From NCBI GenBank assembly GCA_017940545.1, contig JAGAYI010000065.1, positions 1-64,000 on the forward strand: DNA of 64,000 nucleotides, read 5' to 3'. The DNA is from Prevotella sp. GTDB taxonomy: Bacteria; Bacteroidota; Bacteroidia; Bacteroidales; Bacteroidaceae. Numbering within the stretch: position 1 is the first letter of the stretch; each line of letters starts with the position of its first letter. The position numbers and the translations under genes are program-made. A model generated the notes under the pieces. That model was not told where the DNA came from and made no database searches. It saw only the letters and a list, made by a program, of their open reading frames with translations. Below, piece by piece: positions 26,144 through 33,750 of this stretch.

Positions 26144-27088
26144 TTACAGAGAGTAAGTTACATTAAACAATAGTGAAGTTGCCGAGACGTGGTACTTGGC
26201 GTACGCCACGTTGAGTTTGAAACGCTGCAGCTGCAGGCCGCCGCCTACTGACAGGCCGGCACCGTGGGCACTGCTGTTTTCGCCGTCGCTGATTTTCATT
26301 TCGTCGGCCCGCCTGAAGTTATAGCCACCGGCAATATAGATGTTACGGCTGATGAACACGTCGGCTCCCAAGGCGAAGTGGTTGATGAAGCGGCCCTCCC
26401 AGTTGTTCAGTCGCGACATGGTTACCGACAGGCGTATGGGGGCCTTGCCAAACTCCTTGGAAACGCCAACCTGCAGGTCTAACGGTATTTTCTCATAGTC
26501 GTCGTTGTAGGCCTTCACCTGGCCTCCTAAGTTCTTGGCCGTGGCCGAAAGCGACCAGCCTGTCTCCTCGTCATAGTAGTTCAGGCCCAAATCCACACCA
26601 AGGGCAATGGAGTTATAGCCTGCAAGACTGGAAGAAACAAACTTTGCCGTGATGCCGCCCGACCAGAGTCCGCTCAGGTTGTATTGGAACGTGCCGCCCA
26701 CCACGATGTCCTTGGCAGAAACTTTCCCCTGTCGGGTGCCGTCAATGCTTGTCTCTATGATGTCGCCGTAGTCCATGTACTGCGCCAGCACACCCCATGT
26801 GGCCAAATCGCCGGCTGCTTTGACGAACGACGCGCTGGCCGACTTCGTACCTTTCATGTAGGTCATGTAGTTCAGGTTGATGCTCTTGTCGCTGACACCA
26901 CCTATCAGTGCCGGATTGTGGAAAATCAGGGTGGGGTCGTCCTCAATGATGGAGATGTTGTCGCCGCCCAGTGCCGACACATGGGCACTCACCGGCAGCC
27001 GCAGGAAGTTGTAAGCCGTCTGGCTCTCCTGGGCCGCCGTTCCTACGGCAAAAACAAGTGCAATAAGGGCAAAAACTACTTTTTTCAT
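26144..27088 (-). CDS. porQ: Type IX secretion system protein PorQ
   Basis: The 314-residue outer-membrane beta-barrel has a signal peptide (VVFALIALVFAVGTAAQ) and the PorQ opening SQTAYNFLRLPVSAHVSALGG, followed by 'NPALIGG' and many amphipathic strands ending in YSL. PorQ is needed for type IX secretion, where it helps attach exported proteins to the surface lipopolysaccharide. The family match implies the host has this system and may use it to export the surface proteins encoded nearby; that link is inference. Confidence 0.88.
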   Translation of the reverse strand: MKKVVFALIALVFAVGTAAQESQTAYNFLRLPVSAHVSALGGDNISIIEDDPTLIFHNPALIGGVSDKSINLNYMTYMKGTKSASASFVKAAGDLATWGVLAQYMDYGDIIETSIDGTRQGKVSAKDIVVGGTFQYNLSGLWSGGITAKFVSSSLAGYNSIALGVDLGLNYYDEETGWSLSATAKNLGGQVKAYNDDYEKIPLDLQVGVSKEFGKAPIRLSVTMSRLNNWEGRFINHFALGADVFISRNIYIAGGYNFRRADEMKISDGENSSAHGAGLSVGGGLQLQRFKLNVAYAKYHVSATSLLFNVTYSL

Positions 27089-27110
27089 CTAAATTTGTCT
27101 AAATTCTTGG

Positions 27111-27149
27111 CAAAGATACGGTTTTTTTCAAAATCTCGCGCTATCTTTG
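27111..27149. promoter_or_regulatory. Back-to-back -7 boxes between porQ and tonB
   Basis: Minus TATCTTTG at 27118-27111 (for porQ-cmk) and plus TATCTTTG at 27142-27149 (for tonB) are 23 bp apart. The two promoters' footprints must overlap, so the genes may compete for polymerase. Confidence 0.55.
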
Positions 27150-27205
27150 TAGCATAAAATTGTACCATCACCGTATTTTATAACGAAAGGAACGGCATTT
27201 TTATT

Positions 27206-27925
27206 GTGGAACAGAAGAAATTACCACAGGCAGACATCAATCGTCGGCGCACCACAGGTTTCCTGTTAGGACTCATTCTGGTGCTGGCCATGCTGTTTGT
27301 GGCATTTGAGTTTAATATGTCCGAGGCTCTGGGCTTCGATGCTGACGGCCTGTCTGACGATGCTGAGGAGAATGCCGAACTGGCACCGCTCTTCAAGCCC
27401 GAGGAGCAGCTGGTGATGCTGGCTCCCGAGGAAGAGCAGAAGCAACCGGCCGAGAAACTGAACATTGTAGAGGAAGAGGTGGAGCTGCAGCCCGAAGAGC
27501 TGGACAAGCCCGAGACCGTTGACGACGGCAAGAGCGAGGAGGAGAAGGTGAAAGACATGCTCGACGAGATGGCCGACATTACACCGCCTGAGGTTAATCC
27601 GCGCGACAACCCTGAGCAGTTTCGCGTGGTAGAAGACATGCCGCAGTTTCCGGGAGGGCCCGTTCAGTTCCTGAAGTGGCTCACTGCCAGCCTGAAGTAT
27701 CCTGCCGTTGCGCAGAAAGCCAAGATAGAGGGTAAGGTGGTGGCACAGTTCATTGTCAACGAAGATGGCTCCATCAGTGACCTGAAGCTCACCCAGCGCC
27801 TGCACCCGCAGTGCGACCGCGAGGCACTACGCGTGCTGCGCACCATGCCCCGCTGGACACCCGGCATACAGAACGACAAGCCCTGCCGGACGCGTGTCTG
27901 CATTCCCATCGTTTTTAAACTATAG
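27206..27925 (+). CDS. tonB: Energy transducer TonB
   Basis: The 239-residue product starts with GTG (27206). It has a cytoplasmic basic tail (NRRRTTG), one transmembrane helix (FLLGLILVLAMLFVAFEF, residues 17-34), an acidic Pro/Glu-rich periplasmic linker (~45-130) and a C-terminal TonB domain from ~145 (PQFPGGPVQFLKWL, EGKVVAQFIVNEDGSI). It couples the inner-membrane proton gradient to TonB-dependent outer-membrane receptors. The linker is acidic where many TonB linkers are Pro/Lys-rich. No ExbB/ExbD genes are adjacent. Confidence 0.88.
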   Translation: MEQKKLPQADINRRRTTGFLLGLILVLAMLFVAFEFNMSEALGFDADGLSDDAEENAELAPLFKPEEQLVMLAPEEEQKQPAEKLNIVEEEVELQPEELDKPETVDDGKSEEEKVKDMLDEMADITPPEVNPRDNPEQFRVVEDMPQFPGGPVQFLKWLTASLKYPAVAQKAKIEGKVVAQFIVNEDGSISDLKLTQRLHPQCDREALRVLRTMPRWTPGIQNDKPCRTRVCIPIVFKL

Positions 27926-27931
27926 CTAAAT

Positions 27932-28921
27932 ATGAAGACATCCAACGAAATTCTCAACCGCATCAATGCGTTCATCGAACAGCTGCCCTACGAGCGGCAG
28001 CCTTATTCGCTTTACGAGCCCATCAAGTACGTATTGTCATTAGGCGGAAAACGCATCCGACCGGCACTTATGTTGCTTTCCTACCAGCTTTATAAGGACC
28101 AGCCGGACGATATTCTCATGCCTGCCGTGGCACTGGAAACCTATCATAACTACACACTCCTGCACGACGACCTCATGGACAATGCCGACCTGCGGCGCGG
28201 ACATGCCACGGTTCACAAGCGATGGGATGCCAACACCGCCATCCTGTCGGGCGACTCCATGCTGGTGCTGGCATACGAGCGTATGCTCTCCTTCTTTAAC
28301 GACCGGTCACTGCCCGGCGCCCAGCACCAAGTACTCTCGCTTTTCACCGAGACGGCCCTCGAAATAGGAGAAGGACAGCAGTACGACATGGAGTTTGAAC
28401 ATCGGAATGACGTCACGGAAGACGAGTACATCGAGATGATACGCCTCAAGACCAGCGTCCTGCTGGCCTGTGCCATGAAGATGGGGGCTGTCCTGGCAGG
28501 CGCTTCCGACGAAGATGCCGACCACCTTTATAAATATGGTGAGCAGATAGGTCTGGCCTTCCAGTTGCAGGACGACCTGCTCGACGTCTATGGCAACCCT
28601 GCCGTGTTTGGCAAGGCCATCGGCGGCGACATTACCTCAAACAAGAAGACCTACATGCTCATCAACGCTTTCCTGCGTGCCGACGACCGTCAGCGTCAGG
28701 AACTGCACCGTTGGGTGGATGCCACGGAGTTTGACCGTCAGGAGAAGATTCAAGCCGTCACCGCCTTGTATAACGAGATAGGCATCCGTCAGCTCTGCGA
28801 GGAGAAGATTAATTACTATTTCGAGCAGGCACGTCAGTATCTGGCATATATCAATGTACCCCAAGAGCGTAAGCAGCCGCTAATCGACTTTACCAACGAA
28901 ATGATGCATCGGGATAAGTAA
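27932..28921 (+). CDS. Polyprenyl (geranylgeranyl/farnesyl-type) diphosphate synthase
   Basis: The 329-residue product is a trans-prenyltransferase: GGKRIRPAL near residue 38, the first Asp-rich motif HDDLMDNADLRRG (DDxxD) near 80 and the second FQLQDDLLDVYG near 214. It extends allylic diphosphates with IPP, supplying quinone side chains or other isoprenoids, and so uses the product of ispH nearby. Only 6 nt separate it from tonB, so they are likely co-transcribed. Chain length specificity cannot be read with certainty. Confidence 0.9.
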   Translation: MKTSNEILNRINAFIEQLPYERQPYSLYEPIKYVLSLGGKRIRPALMLLSYQLYKDQPDDILMPAVALETYHNYTLLHDDLMDNADLRRGHATVHKRWDANTAILSGDSMLVLAYERMLSFFNDRSLPGAQHQVLSLFTETALEIGEGQQYDMEFEHRNDVTEDEYIEMIRLKTSVLLACAMKMGAVLAGASDEDADHLYKYGEQIGLAFQLQDDLLDVYGNPAVFGKAIGGDITSNKKTYMLINAFLRADDRQRQELHRWVDATEFDRQEKIQAVTALYNEIGIRQLCEEKINYYFEQARQYLAYINVPQERKQPLIDFTNEMMHRDK

Positions 28922-28942
28922 ATCATTAATCTTTAATGTTTA

Positions 28943-29767
28943 ATGTACATTGACACCCATGCCCATCTGGACGGAGAGGAGTTCAAGGACGACCTCGATG
29001 CCGTCATTCAGCGAGCCCATGAGGCTGGCTGCCATCAGGTCTTCGTACCTGCCATCGACATAAAGTCGTCCGAGGCCTCACTCGAACTGGCCCGCCGTTA
29101 TTCTGGTTTCTGCTATGCTATGGTTGGTCTGCACCCCGAGGAGGTTCGTGCCGACTGGAAGGAGCAGCTGGAGAAAATCCACTCACTACTCACCACTTAC
29201 CAATCACCACTCACTTCTCACCACTCCCCTCTCATCGCCATCGGCGAGGTAGGACTCGACTTCTACTGGAGCCGTGAGTTCGAGCAGGAGCAGTTGCTGG
29301 CATTCGAAGAGCAGGTCCGTTGGTCGGTAGAGACGCAGTTGCCGTTGATGATTCATTGTCGCAAGGCTCAAAACGAACTGGTGGCCATCTTGAAGCAGTA
29401 TGCAAAAGACCTGCCCGGCGGCGTGTTCCATTGCTTTACGGGCAACGAGCAGGAAGCCCGCCAGCTCCTGGAGTTCGACCGTTTTGTGCTCGGCATCGGC
29501 GGTGTGCTTACTTTCAAGAAAAGTCACCTGCCCGAGACGCTGCCTGCTGTCGTTCCCCTGAACCGCATCGTGCTGGAAACCGATGCCCCTTACATGGCTC
29601 CCGTCCCCTTGCGTGGCCAGCGCAACGAGCCCGCCTTCATCCGTCATGTCATCACTCGCATGGCCGAGGCTTACGGTGCGAGCGAGGAGGACATCTGCAC
29701 GCAGACCACCCGCAATGCCCTACGGATATTCGCTTCTGCTGACAGGCATTCACACTGTCTTCAGTAA
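28943..29767 (+). CDS. tatD: TatD family metal-dependent hydrolase
   Basis: The 274-residue TIM-barrel hydrolase (3'-5' DNase, YcfH type) has metal ligands in DTHAHLD (residues 4-10), GEVGLDFYW near 95, a histidine in 'MIHCRKA' near 136 and FHCFTGN, and the final ETDAPYMAPVP near 212. It probably acts in DNA or RNA repair and turnover. Residues ~80-97 (TTYQSPLTSHHSPL) come from a simple repeat insertion not expected in the family. The gene follows the prenyl synthase by 21 nt of (TTTAATG)-like repeat. Confidence 0.9.
   Translation: MYIDTHAHLDGEEFKDDLDAVIQRAHEAGCHQVFVPAIDIKSSEASLELARRYSGFCYAMVGLHPEEVRADWKEQLEKIHSLLTTYQSPLTSHHSPLIAIGEVGLDFYWSREFEQEQLLAFEEQVRWSVETQLPLMIHCRKAQNELVAILKQYAKDLPGGVFHCFTGNEQEARQLLEFDRFVLGIGGVLTFKKSHLPETLPAVVPLNRIVLETDAPYMAPVPLRGQRNEPAFIRHVITRMAEAYGASEEDICTQTTRNALRIFASADRHSHCLQ
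29180..29234 (+). repeat. Simple-sequence insertion inside tatD
   Basis: Words of the type cactcactact, caccacttac, caatcaccac, tcacttctcac and cactcccct stand out from the gene's normal codon use. They insert about 15 Ser/Thr/His-rich residues before the conserved IGEVGLDFY strand while keeping the frame. Confidence 0.55.
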
Positions 29768-29797
29768 TATTCAGAATTCCTAATTTCCTGTTGTAGC

Positions 29798-30889
29798 TTA
29801 AAGTGTGGCATCTAAGTATTGATAAAACGCTTCCGTTTCTCCAAGGTAGGCATTCAGGACGATGCCCTCGGGAGAGATCAGCACTTTGTAAGGATAGCCC
29901 TGCACTCTGAATTTCTGTTCCGCAATACCATCTTCACTCCTTACATGCAGCCAAGGCACATTGTGTTTCTTGACTGCAGTGGCCCACTTCTCGGCCGTAT
30001 CGTTGCAATCGATACCCACAATCTCCAGTCGGTCCTTATACTTTGCATAGTATTCTTTCAGTTTGGGGAATCCCTTGATGCACCAGGTACACCACGAACC
30101 CCAGAAGTCAAGCACGACATATTTCCCACGCAGCGACTTCAACTCCAGCACATGGCCATGAAGGTCCTTTAGCCCAAGTTCAGGCACTTGGCTTCCTATC
30201 GTTATTGTGTCGTTCTTAACGACCTCGCGTGCTGCTTGCTCCTTCATGACTAATGTGAATAGCTTTTCGTAACGGTCTATTTCGCTTTTCATCCTGCCGT
30301 TTCTGACCTCTGGGGTCAGTTTGCCAATGGCTGTCAGCACTTGGTCGTATCCCACAAGCATCAACAAAGCAACTACAGCGTCTTCATCGGGATGTTCCTC
30401 GATATATTTCATGTATTCAGAATGGGCACGGCTGTTGATGTCGCGATTCTTTAGTTTTCTGATGCTGTCGGGCTCAGTTCTGGCAGCAGCAAACTCAGTA
30501 TTGAAGGGGCGCTGAACATTGTTAACTCGCTCATACTGCTGATAAAAAGTGCTGCCACTCCAATGCTCTTCTACAGAGTTCAATCGACCGCTAAAAACAG
30601 CCTCTTCATTGGGTACAAAATAGGTGTAAAGCGTCTCTTTCGGATTCGACTTGAGAAACATGGAACCAGCATAGGCCTCAGGCAATTCCGCAGAGAACGA
30701 GAATTCACCTTTCTCTACAGCCACCTTACGCTTGACAATCTGCTTCTCTGGCTGCAAAATGACATACTCGATGCAGAGCGTATCGCTGTCTGCGCCGTCA
30801 ATCTTTCCTGTCAGTTTAAAGTTGTCTTGGGCGACTGTTGTTAATGCCACTGCCCACAACAATGATGCACTTATCAATAACTTCTTCAT
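29798..30889 (-). CDS. Periplasmic thioredoxin-like protein with DUF4369-type N-terminus
   Basis: I start at the ATG at 30889, right after the upstream stop and at a good signal peptide (LLISASLLWAVALTTVAQ). Residues ~20-110 form a DUF4369-like beta domain (FKLTGKIDGADSDTLCIEY). A helical linker follows, then from ~240 an AhpC/TSA-thioredoxin domain with the active site WCTWC in GSWCTWCIKGFPKL. It likely reduces or isomerises disulphides in exported proteins. The gene is last in the BlaI/BlaR1 operon, 2 nt after the TlpA-like gene. Confidence 0.85.
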   Translation of the reverse strand: MKKLLISASLLWAVALTTVAQDNFKLTGKIDGADSDTLCIEYVILQPEKQIVKRKVAVEKGEFSFSAELPEAYAGSMFLKSNPKETLYTYFVPNEEAVFSGRLNSVEEHWSGSTFYQQYERVNNVQRPFNTEFAAARTEPDSIRKLKNRDINSRAHSEYMKYIEEHPDEDAVVALLMLVGYDQVLTAIGKLTPEVRNGRMKSEIDRYEKLFTLVMKEQAAREVVKNDTITIGSQVPELGLKDLHGHVLELKSLRGKYVVLDFWGSWCTWCIKGFPKLKEYYAKYKDRLEIVGIDCNDTAEKWATAVKKHNVPWLHVRSEDGIAEQKFRVQGYPYKVLISPEGIVLNAYLGETEAFYQYLDATL

Positions 30890-30891
30890 AA

Positions 30892-31662
30892 CTATTTTGT
30901 GTTGACACATTCTTTAATAATAGAGAATACTTCCGCCCGTTTCGCCTCATCGGTGCCGTGGACAGCATACCGGACAATGCCTTGCTTATCCACGACAATA
31001 GTTAGAGGGAAACCTTCAGTGCCAATCCATGCCATCATATCCTTCGCCCCAACGAGGTGCGTCCACGTAAAGTGGTGCTTGTCTGTGATACGCCTGACTG
31101 TCTCTGCATCGTGGTAGGTGGCCGAGAAGAACAATACGTCGGGCAGTTGCTCCTTCCACTCCGAAAGAATCGGCATCTCAGCACGGCAGGGCCCACAGCC
31201 GGAAAACCACAGGTTGAGCACCATGACATGTCCCAAAATGCTGTCGTTCGTCCACGTGCGCCCATCGATGTCCTTTTCCGAAAACTGGGGGAACGGCTCA
31301 CCAACTCTTGGCGAGTAAAATGTGCCGTCAGCCTTCACGTTTACCCTTGTTAGTTCACCCACCTCGTGCATCATGTTGAGACCGTCGAGGAACTGGGTGG
31401 CATTGTGGACTTGCTCGCGCGGGATGGCCTGACGAATCAGGGACTTGGGCAGTGGGGCATCGACGTTGATGACAACAATGCTGTTGCCCTCCTTGTCCTT
31501 CAGCCGCATGATGGCCTTCTCTCCGTCGGGCAGATTTGGCATTTCGCGGAAGAAATAGCCATTGGATAAAAACTTTGGGATGACCGTGTCAATACGCTCC
31601 TCTTGGGACGCAACGGGTAGTGCTGCTGAGAACAGCAGCATCGACAATAGATACTTTTTCAT
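30892..31662 (-). CDS. TlpA-like periplasmic thioredoxin
   Basis: The 256-residue product has a signal peptide (YLLSMLLFSAALPVASQ), an N-terminal ~100-residue region and a C-terminal thioredoxin domain with the CGPC active site (WFSGCGPCRAEMPIL near 155) and a cis-proline region (TEGFPLTIVVDKQGIV). It lies between the BlaR1-like gene (22 nt) and the DUF4369 thioredoxin gene (2 nt), so it is probably under BlaI control. The pair suggests a redox or envelope-stress regulon rather than a beta-lactam one. Confidence 0.86.
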   Translation of the reverse strand: MKKYLLSMLLFSAALPVASQEERIDTVIPKFLSNGYFFREMPNLPDGEKAIMRLKDKEGNSIVVINVDAPLPKSLIRQAIPREQVHNATQFLDGLNMMHEVGELTRVNVKADGTFYSPRVGEPFPQFSEKDIDGRTWTNDSILGHVMVLNLWFSGCGPCRAEMPILSEWKEQLPDVLFFSATYHDAETVRRITDKHHFTWTHLVGAKDMMAWIGTEGFPLTIVVDKQGIVRYAVHGTDEAKRAEVFSIIKECVNTK

Positions 31663-31684
31663 ACTTTTATTTAATTGTTAATTG

Positions 31685-33064
31685 CTAATCAGAATCGTCT
31701 TGGGTAAGCGTAACCATTAAGTTCGACTGATCTTGATGACAGACAAGGGATTCCGTGCCGACTCCGATGTACATCACATCGACCGTAGAACCCTGAGGAA
31801 CAGAGATGGAGAACTCACCGTTGATGTCAGAAACCATGCCACGTCTTTGGCCACGAATCTTGATGACAGCCCCAATGACGGGTTCGCCTAAATGATCAAC
31901 GACTGTGCCAGAGATACGAACAGATGCCGGAGCCTCGCCTGCCTCCATTTGGGGCTCTTCCAACGGGCTCTGCACTTGAGCGATGTCGTTGTCTGCCTCG
32001 GCAGGAATTGGGGGGACAGACACTTGCTCCTGAACAGAGGCATGCATCCCGTCCTCTTGATTCCTGACCTCCTGCTTATTTGGATTGTTCATATCCTTGA
32101 TTATAATCTCTTCCTTATCTTTCACGTGACCCTGTTTCTCTGCAATAGATGGTCTCCTACTGTCAGCGGCAGTAACCTTAACAGTGCTGACACTCGGGAT
32201 GAATCTTGTCTCAACCACTGTGCGGGCATTCAGCATCAAGGCACAACCGATGACGGGCAGGGCATATAGCAATCTGAAGATGTGTGAGGGCTTCGACCTG
32301 TGGCGGGCCATCATCAGGAAGCGACTCTTTAGGATCTTCTGGCTGATGCCGTTGGTCAGGGCATAGTGATTCAATGTGTTGGCACGCTCCATCAGCAACG
32401 AGAGGTAACGATGGGCATCAATGCCGCGAGCCAATACCGCTGCATCAGCCTCGTATTCATGGATGGTACGAAGGTCACGGCACATCAGCCAGGCAGCAGG
32501 GTTGAACCACTGCACTGCAAGCAGTATCTCCATCAGCAGGATATCGACAGAGTGGTAGCCTTGGATATGGGCCTGCTCATGGGCAATCAGGGCAGGGTCG
32601 TTTGTCTCGTAATCTCTGCGTGAGAGCACGATGGTGTTCCACCAACTGAAGGGGGCTATATCCTGATGGCTCACTGCAATCATTGTGCCGTCAGCCTGCG
32701 GATGCAGTTCCAAACGGCTGATGAAACGATGGAGGCGGACGGTGGAATAAATGGTATATAGCAGTTTGGCGGATAGTCCCATGACATAGATGATTAGCAA
32801 GACTACAGGCCAATAGGATGGTGAAGTTACTGGCATAGCAGTCGTTTCTGCCTGCTGCCCACTGACATCTGGCAGTGGAACGCTAACTACTTGATGCGTC
32901 GTGATGACACATAGAGGAAGGACGAAGGATGCCAATATCGACAAAAGCATTACGGCACGGTTCAGCCGGTGAAACGTCTCGCGCTCCATCAGCAAGCGGT
33001 AGAAAAGATAGAATACTGCCAAGAGCACCGCCACTTTGCCAATATACATCAGAAAAGCCGTCAT
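31685..33064 (-). CDS. BlaR1-like M56 antirepressor peptidase with carboxypeptidase-D-like end
   Basis: The 459-residue product has N-terminal membrane helices (IGKVAVLLAVFYLFYRLL; LLSILASFVLPLCVI; VLLIIYVMGLSAKLLY) around an M56 zinc metallopeptidase domain with HEQAH (HExxH) near 180 and HEYEADAAVLARG near 215 (third ligand Glu). A further helix follows near 275. The end (~375-459) is a CarboxypepD_reg-like beta domain (ISGTVVDHLGEPVIGAVI), not the penicillin-binding sensor of classical BlaR1. It should cleave the BlaI-type repressor when a signal is sensed. It overlaps blaI by 4 nt. Confidence 0.85.
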   Translation of the reverse strand: MTAFLMYIGKVAVLLAVFYLFYRLLMERETFHRLNRAVMLLSILASFVLPLCVITTHQVVSVPLPDVSGQQAETTAMPVTSPSYWPVVLLIIYVMGLSAKLLYTIYSTVRLHRFISRLELHPQADGTMIAVSHQDIAPFSWWNTIVLSRRDYETNDPALIAHEQAHIQGYHSVDILLMEILLAVQWFNPAAWLMCRDLRTIHEYEADAAVLARGIDAHRYLSLLMERANTLNHYALTNGISQKILKSRFLMMARHRSKPSHIFRLLYALPVIGCALMLNARTVVETRFIPSVSTVKVTAADSRRPSIAEKQGHVKDKEEIIIKDMNNPNKQEVRNQEDGMHASVQEQVSVPPIPAEADNDIAQVQSPLEEPQMEAGEAPASVRISGTVVDHLGEPVIGAVIKIRGQRRGMVSDINGEFSISVPQGSTVDVMYIGVGTESLVCHQDQSNLMVTLTQDDSD

Positions 33065-33453
33065 CTGTTCTTTGCTTCAATCGTTTTCATCAGTTGCTTC
33101 AGTTCTTCCATCTCTTCTTTGTCGTATTGCTCTTTCTGCACGAAGAAACTGACCAGCGAGGCAAACGACCCATCGAAAAACGTATCCTTGACATCAGCGA
33201 TATAAGAATAGGTATAGTCTTCCTTGCTCACCAGAGGGGAGAAACGGTTGGCCTTGCCAACCTTCTCAGGTTTCACGAAGCCCTTGTCCGTCAGTATCTT
33301 CATAAACGTGAGTATAGTGGTATAGGCAGGTTTAGGCTCAGGATACTGGTTGATGATGTCCTGTATGAATCCCTGCTGCTCGGGCAATGCCCACAGGATG
33401 TTCATCACCTGCGTTTCAGCCTTGGTTAATTGCTTCTTCTTTTCACTCATCAT
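33061..33453 (-). CDS. BlaI/MecI-family transcriptional repressor
   Basis: The 130-residue product is a winged-helix repressor: LTKAETQVMNILWALPEQQGF (residues 9-29) and 'KPAYTTILTFMKILTDKGFV' (recognition helix) near 41. A C-terminal dimerisation helix pair, rich in Glu/Lys, follows. In this family the membrane peptidase encoded next door inactivates the repressor by cleavage. It is first in a four-gene operon with BlaR1-like and two thioredoxin genes. It likely represses its own promoter through the palindromes at 33485-33529. Either of two adjacent ATG codons may start it. Confidence 0.9.
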   Translation of the reverse strand: MMSEKKKQLTKAETQVMNILWALPEQQGFIQDIINQYPEPKPAYTTILTFMKILTDKGFVKPEKVGKANRFSPLVSKEDYTYSYIADVKDTFFDGSFASLVSFFVQKEQYDKEEMEELKQLMKTIEAKNR

Positions 33454-33475
33454 CTTTAGTTATTGATTCTGGGTG

Positions 33476-33529
33476 CAAAGATAAACTAAATATTTAGTAG
33501 GACAAAATATTCTCAACTAAACTTTTAGT
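33476..33529 (-). promoter_or_regulatory. Promoter with built-in BlaI-type operator
   Basis: Minus strand: TTTG (33506-33503), 19 nt, TATCTTTG (33483-33476). The perfect palindrome ACTAAATATTTAGT (33485-33498) fills the spacer between the boxes; a second, near-perfect copy ACTAAACTTTTAGT lies at 33516-33529. The centres are 31 bp apart, three helical turns, as expected for two dimers on one face. Binding would block polymerase. Confidence 0.75.
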
Positions 33530-33719
33530 ATTTAACAATTATTAGACATCTTATCTTTCTTAAGTAGGGGAAGTGCCAGCCAGCAACACCTTTCCACCTT
33601 TGGAGGGTCGGAGGGACACCCTGGGGTAGCCACTTTCCGCTCGTGAAAAAGAAAAGTGGAACTGGAGAAACCTGAGTTTAACAGGATGTCATGGGGTGGA
33701 ATGGCCAAAATATTTTTAG

Positions 33720-33750
33720 GTAAACGCAAATAAATCCTAATTTATTTTGT
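33720..33750. repeat. Left copy of a 31-bp direct repeat flanking the GH3 gene
   Basis: Begins GTAAACGCAAATAAATCC and is identical to 36004-36034. Similarity continues ~15 bp to the left (a CCAAAA-TATTTT stretch). The copy contains the stop codon of the GH3 gene. Confidence 0.8.
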
